64,000 nt of DNA, taken from positions 106,162 to 170,161 of the forward strand of contig JALHMY010000004.1 of NCBI GenBank assembly GCA_022843805.1. Reading direction: 5' to 3'. Position 1 is the stretch's first letter. The number at the start of each line of letters is the position of its first letter. Origin of the DNA: Fuerstiella sp. (lineage in GTDB: Bacteria; Planctomycetota; Planctomycetia; Planctomycetales; Planctomycetaceae). The position numbers and the translations under genes are program-made. This document shows, in pieces, positions 8,958-19,386 of this stretch. The notes beneath the pieces were generated by a model. It did not search any database, was not told the DNA's origin, and saw only the letters and a list, made by a program, of their open reading frames with translations.

Positions 8958-11444
8958 ATGTTCCGTCGAAATTCTCATCGCGTCGTCAGTTGTGTTGCAT
9001 TTTGTCTGCTTCTCACGGTGACGTCTTCAGAAGCTGGTGAACTTCCCTCTCCGCTTCTTGATGTCGTATTCCCGTCCGGTGCGCAGGCGGGCACCACTAC
9101 CGAACTGACGCTGACTGGCCGAAATCTTACGACGATTCGAAATGTGCACTGCAATGCAACCGGCGTGCAGTGCCATCCGACCACTGACAATCGGATTCAG
9201 ATCACGATTCCGGAGAATACGATTCCAGGCGATTATGAGTTATGGGCTGAATGCGAAAATGGAATCAGCTCTTCCCGCATGTTTCGAATCGGGAATCGGA
9301 AGGAACTGATGGAGAAGTCAGCAAACGATTCCATTGGCAGTGCCTTCCCTGTGCCACTCAACTGTGTAGTGAACGGACAAATCGAATCGCCCGGCGATCA
9401 GGATTGTTTCGCATTTTCCGCGGTGAAGGGACAGCGGGTGATTATCGAGGGCACCGCGGAACGCATTGATTCGCGGCTGAGAGCGGTGATCGAGCTCTAT
9501 GACGAAAACGGTCGGCGTCTGGCCGTGAATCGGGGATATTTTGGCAGCGATCCGCTGATCGACTTTTCTGTAGCTGAGGATGGCACTTATGTTGTCTGTA
9601 TTCATGATCTGATTTCAGCGGGAGGCGGTGATTACGTTTATCGTCTTGACATTGATGCCGGACCTCGCGTGGCATTTGCATTTCCCTGCGTTGTTAAGCA
9701 GGGGACGACGGCGGAGGTGACGCTCTTTGGCTGGAACCTGAGACCGCCTGCCGGAGCATCCGCCCAGCTGGATTCCCTCGAACCGGCTTCGCAACCCGCA
9801 GATTCTCCATTAGAGAAAATCGTGGTCAGTATGACTGCACCTGGCGAACCGCAGTCAGAACAAACGCCCGGGCTGAAGTATCCATATCAGGCTGTTCTGG
9901 ACGGTTTTCGCTGGCATCTCGCCGACAGTCACGCGGCAATTCTGCAGTCCCTGACAGATCTTGATGTTGTGACTGATGAGACCGCTAATCGTTCGGCGGA
10001 TCGCGCACAGCTGATTTCCGTTCCGATTGAAGTGAGCGGACAGCTGACAGAGTCTGGTGAATGCGACTGGTATGCGATTGAAGCAAGAAGGGGAGAAGTG
10101 TTCTGGCTGGAAGCCTATGGTCAGCGCATTCAGTCACCCGGCGATCTTCAAATCGCAGTATTAACGGAGAACGCCGATCGAGAACTCGCACAGTTTACAG
10201 ACGAACTCGAGAAGAGAGGTGACCTGATTCTGAAAACAGGACATCTCGATCCGAGTGGACGCTGGATTGCACCCAATGACGGTCGTTTCCTGATCACAGT
10301 TCGCAGTATTGGCGGTGGATTGCCAACGGACCCAGGACGCTGTTACCGGCTGAGTATTCGTCGTGAAGACTCGTCGTATCGTGTCATTGCGATGCCGCGA
10401 CGGGATTCCGCCGGTCGAATCAATGTCAGCGCAGGGGGACGAGAAGTTGTCGACATCGTGGTGATGCGAGAGAGAGGTTTTGCTGAAGCGATTCGTCTCG
10501 AAGCAAAAAACCTTCCACCCGGTGTTGAGTGTCCGGAAGTCTGGATTGGCCCGGGCGAAGAACGAGCTGCTCTCGTCGTTTCCGCCGATAGTGGAGCGGA
10601 GCCTCGTATCGGCCAGCTTCAGGTCACTGCTGTTTCAGAATCCGGGATCACGTGTGACGTGCAGGGGGCAACGGCACTGCGATTCGGTACTCCTCAGAAA
10701 AGTGCTCGACTTACATCGAGCATACCGCTGGCGGTTGCCGGGAAAAACAGCTTGCGTATTACGGCGGTTGGAGACGAAGCAGTGCAGCACCAGCTTTACG
10801 GACGACTACAGGTAAAACATTCACCCGGCAGTATTATTGATGTGGCTGTGCAGATTGAAAGTCAGGATCAGCAGCATCGGGCGGATGTTAAGTTAACGGC
10901 CACTGGTTTACCGGGGATGTTGCAAAATGAATCCGCCATTATTCCGGCTGGTCAGAACAAGGGGTATCTCAGTTTTCATCTGCCTCCCACAATGCCCTGT
11001 GGAAAATGGTCTCTGGTGATCAGGGCAGAGACAGCAATCCCCGCCGCAGATGGGAAAACCGAACCGGTCACGCTTTACAGCAATGCAGTCAATTTTCATT
11101 TGCAGCCAGCCGCTTTTCTGGTTCAGGCGGACCCATTTTCTCCGACCAGAGCACGCCGGGGCGAAACCATTCAGGTGAGTTATTCGTCGGTTCGCCGAAA
11201 CGGATTTATTGGCAAAATGCATACAGAGCTTGCCGCTCCCGGAGTCGTTACTGATGTGCCCGGCATTCGGGGACGTGGAGAAACATTTACGGGCCAGACC
11301 GAACGAGGATCTTTGCAGATTGTTATTAACGACGATGCCGTGCCCGGACCGAACCGTTTTTTAAGACTATTTACGGTTGGAGTCGTGGAAGACGAACCGG
11401 TATTCTTTGGCAGTAGTCCACTGCCCCTGGAGATTATCGAATGA
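8958..11444 (+). CDS. exported protein with IPT-like and PPC (pre-peptidase C-terminal) domains
   Basis: This 828-residue protein has a signal peptide (CVAFCLLLTVTSSEAG). Residues about 30-115 resemble an IPT/TIG immunoglobulin-like fold (LDVVFPSGAQAGTTTELTLTG). A PPC-type beta-sandwich follows at about 130-235 (DQDCFAFSAVKGQRVIIEG) and a second PPC-like block at about 350-475 (ECDWYAIEARRGEVFWLEA). The remainder is beta-rich with no catalytic motif. Such proteins commonly precede DUF1549/DUF1553 genes in planctomycetes and are thought to be binding or scaffolding modules outside the cytoplasm. The stop overlaps the first ATG of the next gene by four bases, so the two are probably co-translated. 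GAGGTG lies upstream of the start. Confidence 0.78.
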   Translation: MFRRNSHRVVSCVAFCLLLTVTSSEAGELPSPLLDVVFPSGAQAGTTTELTLTGRNLTTIRNVHCNATGVQCHPTTDNRIQITIPENTIPGDYELWAECENGISSSRMFRIGNRKELMEKSANDSIGSAFPVPLNCVVNGQIESPGDQDCFAFSAVKGQRVIIEGTAERIDSRLRAVIELYDENGRRLAVNRGYFGSDPLIDFSVAEDGTYVVCIHDLISAGGGDYVYRLDIDAGPRVAFAFPCVVKQGTTAEVTLFGWNLRPPAGASAQLDSLEPASQPADSPLEKIVVSMTAPGEPQSEQTPGLKYPYQAVLDGFRWHLADSHAAILQSLTDLDVVTDETANRSADRAQLISVPIEVSGQLTESGECDWYAIEARRGEVFWLEAYGQRIQSPGDLQIAVLTENADRELAQFTDELEKRGDLILKTGHLDPSGRWIAPNDGRFLITVRSIGGGLPTDPGRCYRLSIRREDSSYRVIAMPRRDSAGRINVSAGGREVVDIVVMRERGFAEAIRLEAKNLPPGVECPEVWIGPGEERAALVVSADSGAEPRIGQLQVTAVSESGITCDVQGATALRFGTPQKSARLTSSIPLAVAGKNSLRITAVGDEAVQHQLYGRLQVKHSPGSIIDVAVQIESQDQQHRADVKLTATGLPGMLQNESAIIPAGQNKGYLSFHLPPTMPCGKWSLVIRAETAIPAADGKTEPVTLYSNAVNFHLQPAAFLVQADPFSPTRARRGETIQVSYSSVRRNGFIGKMHTELAAPGVVTDVPGIRGRGETFTGQTERGSLQIVINDDAVPGPNRFLRLFTVGVVEDEPVFFGSSPLPLEIIE

Positions 11445-13774
11445 TGGCAATGAAATCCGGGAAAACTGACAGGAGTCGTCCCATGTTTCGATTCCAGCGA
11501 AAAGCTCGCCGGCTTCCAATACGGATGACGTCGGCGATTTCACTTTTGACTTGCTGCATTGCAAGTCTGCTGTGCGAATCAGCAAATTCACAGAACGTTC
11601 AATCGGCGACGGAAAAGACGACTGTGCATTTCGGTACGGAGATTGTTCCTCTCCTTACCCGTCTGGGCTGCAACAGCGGAGGATGTCATGGAAAGGCTAC
11701 GGGCCAGAATGGGTTCCGCCTCTCGCTGCTGGGTTTTGAACCAGGTATGGATTATGACGCGATCGTGAGAGAAGGTCGCGGCCGGCGAATCTTTCCTGCG
11801 GCGCCTGATCAAAGCCTGCTGCTGCTGAAGGCCACGTCACAGATGCCTCATGGCGGAGGCAAACGGCTGGATTCGAACAGTACAGAATACCAGATGCTGT
11901 TCGACTGGATTGCTGCTGGTGCCTTGTCTCCCGGTAAAACTGACCCAACATTGCAGCAAATTGATCTGACGCCTGAGACACAGGTCCTGACTGCCGGTTC
12001 GACTCTGCAGTTAAGCGTTCGGGCCAGGTTTTCGGACAATACGTATCGTGATGTCACATCAATGTGCGTCTATCAGTCAAATGAACCGGAGATCGTTTCA
12101 GTTGATACCAACGGGCTCCTGACAACAGGCACTCAGCGAGGGCTGGCTGCTGTCATGGCAAGGTTTGGTGACCAGATTGCAACCTTTCATACGGTTGTAC
12201 CGTTCACGTCCGATGCCTCCCTGCTTGAGGTAACCGATCGGAAACTGAACGAACTGGACAAACAATTTGGTAACTCCACAATCGACCGCCTTCTGTTACA
12301 GCAATGGAGACGTCTCGGCATTGTTCCGTCCGAACCTGCTGACGATGCAACATTTCTTCGCCGGGCAACCATCGATATCTGTGGAACCCTCCCGACGATC
12401 GCTGAGGTTAATGAGTATGTCGCAGACCAGTCGCCTGACAGGAAGGAAAGACTGATACAAAGACTTTTGAATCGTCCCGAGTATGCATCTCTTTTCGCGC
12501 TCAAATGGGCCGACATTCTGCAGAATCGGGGAGCTGGCTACTCGACCAGTCAGCAGCGGGCCGGGACAACTCTGTTCGCCGGCTGGATAAGGGATTCCCT
12601 CGCAGCCAACAAGCCGTACGATCAGTTTGCGACCGAAATAGTGACTGCAACTGGCAGTCAGAGCGAGAACCCTCCGGCAATCTGGTATCGGACGGTACGG
12701 AAGCCGACGGAGTATGTGGAATCAGTTGCTCAGGCCTTTCTGGGTGTTCGAATCCAGTGTGCTCAATGTCATCATCATCCGGCAGAACGCTGGAGTCAGG
12801 CAGACTACTATGGTCTGGCAGCCGTCTTTTCACGTGTCGGACGCAAAGGCGGTTTTGCCGATGCCGAAGTCCCCACGGACGAAATCATCTTCGTTAAATC
12901 TTCGGGAAAGACGGTCCATCCTGTTACTGGTGAGATACTGCATCCAACAGCGCTGGGAGGCCGGGTGCTCAATGCGGGGCCGTATGATGACCCTCGAGCT
13001 GCGTTTGCTCACTGGATGACCGCACCTGACAATCCGTTTTTCGCCAGAACAATGGTGAATCGAATGTGGGCACATTTCATGGGTCGCGGAATTATTCATC
13101 CGATCGACGATGCTCGCAGTACCAACCCACCCGGTAATCCGGAACTTCTGGATGCTCTTGCAGCCGACTTTGCTTCCGGCGGATACGATGTCAAAAAACT
13201 GATTCGGCAGATCACAAACAGTTATGCGTATGGTTTGCAGTCTGAACCTGTTCCGGGCAACGCCGGAGATTCGCAGGCCTTCGCCCGATATTATCCTCGA
13301 AGACTGACAGCCGAAGTTTTGCTGGATGCATTCAGTCAGGTGCTGGAGGTACCGACGGTGTTTAGTGGCGGGCCGGGAAAACTGCCGCTCGGCACTCGGG
13401 CGATCGAACTTCCGGATGAAAACATCCCAGCCAGCTTTCTCGATGTCTTCGGACGGCCTGGCCGTATGTCAGCCTGTGAATGCGAACGAGTTGATGCACC
13501 TGCTCTGACCCAGGCGCTTGAACTGGTAAATTCTGCGGAGATTCACCGTAAACTGACGGCTTCTGAAGGTTACGCGGCCAGACTTGCGGTCGACGGTCGC
13601 AGTCATGCAGAGCGGGCAGCCGATGTGTTCGTGAAGGTCCTGGGACGTCCTGCCCAACCGGAGGAGCTTGAAGCGGCAATCAGCTTTCTTTCGGGTGAAT
13701 CCGACCAGGCTGAGGCTTACCGATCACTTCTGTGGTCGTTACTGGCAACAAACGAGTTTATGTTCAATCACTGA
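11441..13774 (+). CDS. DUF1549/DUF1553 exported protein with cytochrome-like motifs and Big-like domain
   Basis: This protein is 777 residues from ATG 11441, or 763 from ATG 11483, where AGGAG sits seven bases upstream. The second start gives a cleaner leader (ISLLTCCIASLLCESANSQ). A planctomycete cytochrome-like motif reads C77-X4-C82-H83 (GCNSGGCHGK). A bacterial Ig-like (Big) segment follows at about 180-260, then DUF1549 (DRLLLQQWRRLGIVPS) and DUF1553 (RTMVNRMWAHFMGRGIIHP). A second haem-type motif, C440-X2-C443-H444, lies in CAQCHHHPAERW. The gene overlaps the PPC gene and is followed 69 bases later by a DUF1501 gene, the usual partner. The biochemical role of this pair is not established. 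Residue numbers use the 11441 start. Confidence 0.87.
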   Translation: MMAMKSGKTDRSRPMFRFQRKARRLPIRMTSAISLLTCCIASLLCESANSQNVQSATEKTTVHFGTEIVPLLTRLGCNSGGCHGKATGQNGFRLSLLGFEPGMDYDAIVREGRGRRIFPAAPDQSLLLLKATSQMPHGGGKRLDSNSTEYQMLFDWIAAGALSPGKTDPTLQQIDLTPETQVLTAGSTLQLSVRARFSDNTYRDVTSMCVYQSNEPEIVSVDTNGLLTTGTQRGLAAVMARFGDQIATFHTVVPFTSDASLLEVTDRKLNELDKQFGNSTIDRLLLQQWRRLGIVPSEPADDATFLRRATIDICGTLPTIAEVNEYVADQSPDRKERLIQRLLNRPEYASLFALKWADILQNRGAGYSTSQQRAGTTLFAGWIRDSLAANKPYDQFATEIVTATGSQSENPPAIWYRTVRKPTEYVESVAQAFLGVRIQCAQCHHHPAERWSQADYYGLAAVFSRVGRKGGFADAEVPTDEIIFVKSSGKTVHPVTGEILHPTALGGRVLNAGPYDDPRAAFAHWMTAPDNPFFARTMVNRMWAHFMGRGIIHPIDDARSTNPPGNPELLDALAADFASGGYDVKKLIRQITNSYAYGLQSEPVPGNAGDSQAFARYYPRRLTAEVLLDAFSQVLEVPTVFSGGPGKLPLGTRAIELPDENIPASFLDVFGRPGRMSACECERVDAPALTQALELVNSAEIHRKLTASEGYAARLAVDGRSHAERAADVFVKVLGRPAQPEELEAAISFLSGESDQAEAYRSLLWSLLATNEFMFNH

Positions 13775-13843
13775 CGGTCTGGTCAGGATAATGTCGCGTA
13801 CTAACCGGATTTCTTGCAGCGAGTTTTGATCGGGGCAGATCTT

Positions 13844-15202
13844 ATGAACCAGACTGACGGAACATTATCTTCTAAACGAGTCGGACAGCGAAAATCCTCG
13901 ACAGGTCGTCTTCATGTCAGTCGTCGGCACGCTCTGCAAATTGGTGTGCCGCTGCTTGGTTTAAGTCTGTCGGATATGCTGCGATATGAAGCAGCCGCTG
14001 CGGAAAATGAACGGCCTGCGACTCGCCGATCATTGATTGTCTTCTGGACAGATGGTGGCCTGAGCCAGCAGGACACGTATGACCTGAAACCCGACGCGCC
14101 ATCAGAATATCGAGGTATGTATTCTCCAATTCAGACTTCCGTCAGTGGGACGGTCGTGAGCGAACGTCTTGTCCATCAGGCTCGAGTGATGGACAAAATT
14201 GCTCTGGTGAGGTCCGTGCATCATGAAAATGGGATTCATGCACCTTCGTCACACTGGATGCAAACGGGCTATTTTGGACCAACTCTTGCCCGAAACGCAG
14301 CGCAGAAACCTTCACTGGGATCTGTGATCGCCAAAGCTCTGGGATCGCACAAGCCGCCGATGCCGGCCTATGTGACAATTCCCAAATCAGAAGCCTTTGG
14401 ATATCAGGGAGCCGTGTATCTGGGAAAGGCTTACAACCCTTTCGAAGTCAGCGCGGATCCAAATGCTGCGGATTTCAAGGTTCCCAACCTTTCATTGCCA
14501 GCGGGGCTGTCGTCCGGAAGCGTTGATTCTCGCCGAACACTGCTGGCAAAGTTCGATACCCTGCGGCGAGACATTGATCAGGCGGGCGTAATGGACGGCC
14601 TCGACACATTTAAACGTCAGGCTTTGGAAATGGTTGCTGGTGATCAGATGCGAGCTGCCTTTGACATCAGTGCCGAAGACTCGGCGCTTCGTGACCGTTA
14701 CGGTCGTCACCGTTACGGACAAAGTGCACTGCTGGCTCGTCGACTCGTAGAAGCCGGTGCACGCTGCGTGAATATCAACACAGGAAACTGGGATCATCAC
14801 AATGATATTGAGAAAGGCCTGGATGAACATCTTCCGCCACTCGATCAGGCCATCGCCGCTTTGATCGAAGACCTCGCCAGCAGGCAAATGCTGAACGATG
14901 TTCTCATTTACTGTGTTGGGGAATTTGGTCGCACACCAAGAATGAATGGCCATGCAGGACGCGACCACTGGTCGGATTGCTTCTCCGTCATGCTGGCCGG
15001 TGGTGGAATTCAGGGCGGCCGGATTGTCGGGGCCAGCGAACGCTGGGGTGGTGGAGTTCATGAGCGGCTGGTATCGCCGCTGGATCTTCTGGCAACGATT
15101 TACAAACAGCTTGGCGTTCCACTGGAGACCCATTTCAACGATGCGAGCGGTCGCCCCGTCAGCATTGTTGGCAGCGGGCATGCAATTCATGAATTGCTGT
15201 GA
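13844..15202 (+). CDS. DUF1501 (sulfatase-like fold) protein, Tat-type leader
   Basis: The ATG at 13844 gives 452 residues; a TTG ten codons upstream is less likely. The N-terminus carries a twin-arginine type leader (SRRHALQIGVPLLGLSLSDML), so it is probably exported folded. DUF1501 features are visible: LIVFWTDGGLSQQDTYDLKP near the start, VRSVHHENGIHAPSSHW, CVNINTGNWDHHNDI, and GEFGRTPRMNGHAGRDHW with HD/HW pairs suited to metal binding. These resemble the alkaline-phosphatase/sulfatase superfamily, but no substrate is known. It is the third gene of the PPC-DUF1553-DUF1501 cluster. It ends one base from the convergent thpR stop, so the two transcripts overlap unless ended within genes. Confidence 0.87.
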   Translation: MNQTDGTLSSKRVGQRKSSTGRLHVSRRHALQIGVPLLGLSLSDMLRYEAAAAENERPATRRSLIVFWTDGGLSQQDTYDLKPDAPSEYRGMYSPIQTSVSGTVVSERLVHQARVMDKIALVRSVHHENGIHAPSSHWMQTGYFGPTLARNAAQKPSLGSVIAKALGSHKPPMPAYVTIPKSEAFGYQGAVYLGKAYNPFEVSADPNAADFKVPNLSLPAGLSSGSVDSRRTLLAKFDTLRRDIDQAGVMDGLDTFKRQALEMVAGDQMRAAFDISAEDSALRDRYGRHRYGQSALLARRLVEAGARCVNINTGNWDHHNDIEKGLDEHLPPLDQAIAALIEDLASRQMLNDVLIYCVGEFGRTPRMNGHAGRDHWSDCFSVMLAGGGIQGGRIVGASERWGGGVHERLVSPLDLLATIYKQLGVPLETHFNDASGRPVSIVGSGHAIHELL

Positions 15203-15203
15203 T

Positions 15204-15779
15204 TCATGAATTGCCCGGAGCTGCCGTCAGTTTCCAGCGGTGCAACACAGAGTATCGGGAGCCTTCGGAAGTCAGCACAGACTGAAACAGTGTCACTTCG
15301 TCAACCGGCACTTCGACAGGCGGAAGTTCTTCCTGACACAGCTCGGCTATGTTGCTGTATTGAACTGTTCGATGATGATTTCGAGCAGCTCTCGCGACGG
15401 TCAGATGCGGCCGAAATACTTCGTTCTTTTCCGTCGGCACAAATGGCTCGATCGCCTCGTAAAGCTGCTGAAACTTAAGTTCCGGCCCTGTGCTCAGCCA
15501 GATCACGGACGGCTTTCGGGGACAAGGAAATGCTCCGAATCCGCCAATTGTTGCAACAAATGGCGGAATGTCGGCGAGTTGCTGTGTGCAGCATTCTACG
15601 ATTTTCGGCAATTCAACAGGTGCCAGCTGCGGCATAAATGCCAGGGTGACATGCCATTGATCGGGTCTCGTGAGACGAAACCCTGCCAGGTTCGAGTCGG
15701 CATATTGCAGACGATCGTTTACTGCTTTCGAGTCAAAAAAAGAGACACCCATAAAACAACGAATCGTGCTTTCAGCCAT
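15204..15779 (-). CDS. thpR: RNA 2',3'-cyclic phosphodiesterase (2H phosphoesterase)
   Basis: This 191-residue protein carries both HXTX motifs of the 2H phosphoesterase superfamily, H43-V-T-L and H125-L-T-V, about 82 residues apart as in LigT/ThpR. Its length matches the family. Members hydrolyse 2',3'-cyclic phosphate ends of RNA to 2'-phosphates, and some show RNA ligase activity in vitro. No signal peptide, so it is cytoplasmic. It is transcribed alone, convergent with the DUF1501 gene and divergent from the PhoD-like gene. The ATG at 15779 opens MAESTIRCFMGVSF, the usual strand-one sequence. Confidence 0.9.
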   Translation of the reverse strand: MAESTIRCFMGVSFFDSKAVNDRLQYADSNLAGFRLTRPDQWHVTLAFMPQLAPVELPKIVECCTQQLADIPPFVATIGGFGAFPCPRKPSVIWLSTGPELKFQQLYEAIEPFVPTEKNEVFRPHLTVARAARNHHRTVQYSNIAELCQEELPPVEVPVDEVTLFQSVLTSEGSRYSVLHRWKLTAAPGNS

Positions 15780-15968
15780 AAAGTTGAACCTGCGGGTTGT
15801 GCAGACAGTCGTTTGCAGAGACTGACATGTGTGTGGACCGTCGTATGAGTGTTGTATGAACTTTCCCGTCGAGACGGTTGACAGCTCAGTGCAGGCAGAT
15901 CATATCTCCCATGGATGAATAAACCATTCCTCCTCTCAGCCCGTTGCCGCTCCACGGAAACTCATTCA

Positions 15969-17093
15969 ATGATTCGCTGTCTCAGATTCTGGTCTTTCGA
16001 ATTATCGCGATTAGCCGCAGTCCGGTTTGCTGTGCTGTTCTTCATTGCAACGGGTGATGTACGTGCGGTCGACACGACAGTCATTTCGAGGATTTCGTTT
16101 GGCTCCTGTGCCAAACAGGATCAGCCTCAGCCGATCTGGGATACCATTGTCGCCGGCCAGCCACAGATTTTTCTTTTTCTGGGTGACAATATCTATGGTG
16201 ACACGAACGACATGAATGTGCTGAAGGCGAAATATGAGCTGCTGGGCCGGCAGCCTGGATTTCGAAAACTGAAGCAAACCTGTCCTGTCATGGCGACGTG
16301 GGATGACCATGATCTTGGTGCGAATGATGCAGGTGCTGAGTATCCGTTCAAAAAACAGTCGCAGCAGATCTTTCTTGATTTCTTTGAAGCGGCTCCTGAT
16401 GACGATCGTCGTACGCGGGAAGGCATCTATTCTTCCCGCGTCTTTGGTCCGCCGGGCAAATCGGTCCAGATCATTCTTCTGGATACTCGTTACTTTCGCA
16501 GTCCGCTGAAAAAGGGCTTTAATGGTCAGGAGCCCGGAGATGGATATCGGGGAGTTTACGTTCCAAACACCGATGCCGGTGTGACTGTGTTGGGTGAAAC
16601 GCAGTGGTCATGGCTGGAAGAACAGTTGAAAGTGCCAGCAGAAATTCGTGTGATCGGATCAAGTTATCAGGTGCTTTCGAACCAGCACGGCTGGGAAATG
16701 TGGGGCAATTTTCCGGCGGAGCGTGAACGACTTTTTCAGGTGCTGAGAGCCTCAAAAGCGGGAGGCGTTGTGATGCTGAGCGGTGATCGCCATCTGTCCG
16801 AAATTGCCGGCCTTCAGGCCGATGATCCGGCAGGTATCGGCTATCCGCTGTATGAAGTGACCAGCAGCAGCCTGAATGCACCAAGTGGCAATTTTACGAA
16901 AGCAGGCGTTCGTTTTGCAAACGAAATTAACCCATGGCGAATTGGTTTGACTTTCTTTGATGTCAATTTTGGAAACCTGCTGATCGACTGGGATTCTCCG
17001 GATCCTGTGATTCGTCTGCAGGTTTGTGATGAAAAAGGAACAGTGGTACTTCAGCAGCGTGCTCAGCTCAGCCAGCTGCAGATGAAGCCCTGA
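15969..17093 (+). CDS. PhoD-like alkaline phosphatase/phosphodiesterase
   Basis: From ATG 15969 the protein is 374 residues, starting with a hydrophobic leader ending near AVRFAVLFFIATGDVRA. An ATG 18 codons upstream is possible but puts unlikely sequence before the leader. Metal-binding blocks of the PhoD/calcineurin-like metallophosphatase type are clear: ISFGSCAKQ, LFLGDNIYGDT, ATWDDHDLGANDAG, LLDTRYFRSP and MLSGDRHLSEI. Family enzymes release phosphate from phosphomonoesters or phosphodiesters outside the cell using Ca and Fe. No Pho-box-like repeat was found upstream. The downstream side is a large repeat array. Confidence 0.88.
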   Translation: MIRCLRFWSFELSRLAAVRFAVLFFIATGDVRAVDTTVISRISFGSCAKQDQPQPIWDTIVAGQPQIFLFLGDNIYGDTNDMNVLKAKYELLGRQPGFRKLKQTCPVMATWDDHDLGANDAGAEYPFKKQSQQIFLDFFEAAPDDDRRTREGIYSSRVFGPPGKSVQIILLDTRYFRSPLKKGFNGQEPGDGYRGVYVPNTDAGVTVLGETQWSWLEEQLKVPAEIRVIGSSYQVLSNQHGWEMWGNFPAERERLFQVLRASKAGGVVMLSGDRHLSEIAGLQADDPAGIGYPLYEVTSSSLNAPSGNFTKAGVRFANEINPWRIGLTFFDVNFGNLLIDWDSPDPVIRLQVCDEKGTVVLQQRAQLSQLQMKP

Positions 17094-17543
17094 AGCAGGG
17101 GACGCGCCGGTGGAACAGTAGCTCGCCATGGATGCAAGACTCGCGGTGACAGTTCCACCCTGAAAGATTTGGTCGCTGGCAGGACGACAGGGCGTTGATG
17201 TGATTCATCCGCGGTTCATTTCTTGACCACAGATGACACAGATGACACAGATTACACAGAGAACACAGAGAACACAGATGAAACGCAGGAATTTCTAACT
17301 GGGGCCGGCACCCAGAGGCACTTTGATCGTTGGCAGAAAAATTTCAGGGCAGAAAAATGAATCGCAGTGGAAGACCGGATGTCCGGTGAGTGAGGACTCC
17401 CACAGAAATGAAAGAAGGAATTCGCGGAACGGCCCAGGCCGTCCGATACCAGGAATCCAGACGGCTCGCTCGGCCGCGACTTTCGAATCCCTCAGTGATT
17501 TTGAAGGAATCCTCACTCGTGATTTGTCCCGCTTTGAATTTCG

Positions 17544-17601
17544 GGTAGTGGACCTTGCTAAAGGTCCTGCAGCGAGGGGATCTTTAGCAAGATCCACTAC
17601 C
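17544..17601. repeat. TTGCTAAAG hairpin element, copy 1
   Basis: Arms 17544-17567 and 17578-17601 are inverted copies (GGTAGTGGACCTTGCTAAAG against its complement) with a ten-base loop. Further copies are at 18160-18217, 18775-18832 and 52340-52397. Confidence 0.75.
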
Positions 17602-18159
17602 TCCAACCGGAACGCTTGATCCTGATGAAGCACCCGGCTGGAGTTCTCTCAGGCACCTTGTCGGTTCCTTCCCAATTTTTCTGCCAAATAATTTTTCTGC
17701 CAACTTCCGTCCGCCCGCTCAAACGGTGGAACCGTGGCCCCATTGATGCAAGACTTGCTGTGACAGTTCCGCCCTGAATGCTGTGGTCGCAGGCAAACCG
17801 ACAGGGCGTTGGTGTGATTCATCCGCGATATCCGCGTCATCCGCGGTTCATTTTTTTGACCACAGATGACACAGAGAACACAGATGAAACGCAGGAATTT
17901 CTTATGTGGGGAGCCCGGAGCCAGACGCACTTTGATCGTTGGCAGAAAAATTTCAGGGCAGAAAAATGAATCGCAGTGGAAGACCGGATGTCCGGTGAGT
18001 TGGGGCTCGCTCGGAAATCAGAGAAGGATCTAATTAGCGGAACGACGCAAGCCGCCCCGTGCCAGGAATCCGGAGGACTCGCGCCCTGCCCTTTCTTTCG
18101 AATCCCTCAGTGATTTTTGAAGGAGTCCTTACTCGTGATTTGTCCGGCTTTGAATTTCG

Positions 18160-18217
18160 GGTCGTGGATCTTGCTAAAGGTCCTGCAGCCAGGGGATCTT
18201 TAGCAAGATCCACTACC
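18160..18217. repeat. TTGCTAAAG hairpin element, copy 2
   Basis: Same inverted-repeat element as at 17544; arms 18160-18183 and 18194-18217. Confidence 0.75.
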
Positions 18218-18774
18218 TCCAACCGGAACGCTTGATCCTGACGAAGCACCCGGCTGGAGTTCTCTCAGGCACCTTGTCGGTTCCTTCCCAATTTTTCTGC
18301 CAAATAATTTTTCTGCCAACTTCCGTCAGCCCGCTCAAACGGTGGAACAGTGGCCCCATTGATGCAAGACTTGCTGTGACAGTTCCGCCCTGAATGCTGT
18401 GGTCGCAGGCAAACCGACAGGGCGTTGGTGTGATTCATCCGCGATATCCGCGTCATCCGCGGTTCATTTTTTTGACCACAGATGACACAGAGAACACAGA
18501 TGAAACGCAGGAATTTCTTATGTGGGGAGCCCGGAGCCAGACGCACTTTGATCGTTGGCAGAAAAATTTCAGGGCAGAAAAATGAATCGCAGTGGAAGAC
18601 CGGATGTCCGGTGAGTTAGGGCTCGCTCGGAAATCAGAGAAGGATCTAATTAGCGGAACGACGCAAGCCGCCCCGTGCCAGGAATCCGGAGGACTCGCGC
18701 CCTGCCCTTTCTTTCGAATCCCTCAGTGATTTTGAAGGAATCCTCACTCGTGATTTGTCCCGCTTTGAATTTCG

Positions 18775-18832
18775 GGTCGTGGATCTTGCTAAAGGTCCTG
18801 CAGCCAGGGGATCTTTAGCAAGATCCACTACC
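18775..18832. repeat. TTGCTAAAG hairpin element, copy 3
   Basis: Same inverted-repeat element; arms 18775-18798 and 18809-18832. Confidence 0.75.
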
Positions 18833-19292
18833 TCCAACCCGAACTCTTTATCCTGATGAAGCACCCGGCTGGAGTTCTCCCAGGCACCTTGTCGGTTCCT
18901 TCCCAATTTTTCTGCCAAATAATTTTTCTGCCAACTTCCGTCAGCCCACTCAAGCGGTGGAACCGTGGCTCGCCATTGATGCAGGACTCGTTGTGAAAGG
19001 TCCACCCTGAATAATGTCGTCACCGGCAGAGTGACAGGGCGCTGGTGTGATTCATCCGCGCTATCCGCGGTTCATTTTTAACCACAGATGACACAGAGAA
19101 CACAGATGAAACGCAGGAATTTCTAACTGGGGCCGGCACTCAGACGCACTTTGATCGTTGGCAGAAAAATTTCAGGGCAGAAAAATGAATCGCAGTGGAA
19201 GACCGGATGTCCGATGAGTGAGGACTCGTACAGAAATGCGAATGATAGAAATCCGATGATTCCCGTTGACAGTGGTCAAAACACAGAACTCA

Positions 19293-19386
19293 TTAAACCA
19301 CAGATGACGCAGATTTTCACGGATGACAGGGACGATTGCGCTTGTGCATTGCATCTGTGGCCATCTGTGTCATCTGTGGTAAAAAA
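19293..19386. repeat. CACAGATGACACAGA inverted repeat
   Basis: TTAAACCACAGATGACGCAG at the left is mirrored by CATCTGTGTCATCTGTGGT at the right. The same paired motif occurs at 25121-25211, and half copies lie in the 616-bp units and near 38215 and 38600. Confidence 0.6.

Noticed and set aside
15240..15848. 202-aa plus-strand frame opposite thpR
   Set aside because: Lies antisense to a well-supported gene with both HXTX motifs; its own sequence is Cys/Arg-rich and unlike a folded protein.
17649..18585. Repeated 93-aa and 63-aa frames in the 616-bp array
   Set aside because: Identical copies result from DNA duplication; frames consist of translated CACAGATGACACAGA-type repeats.
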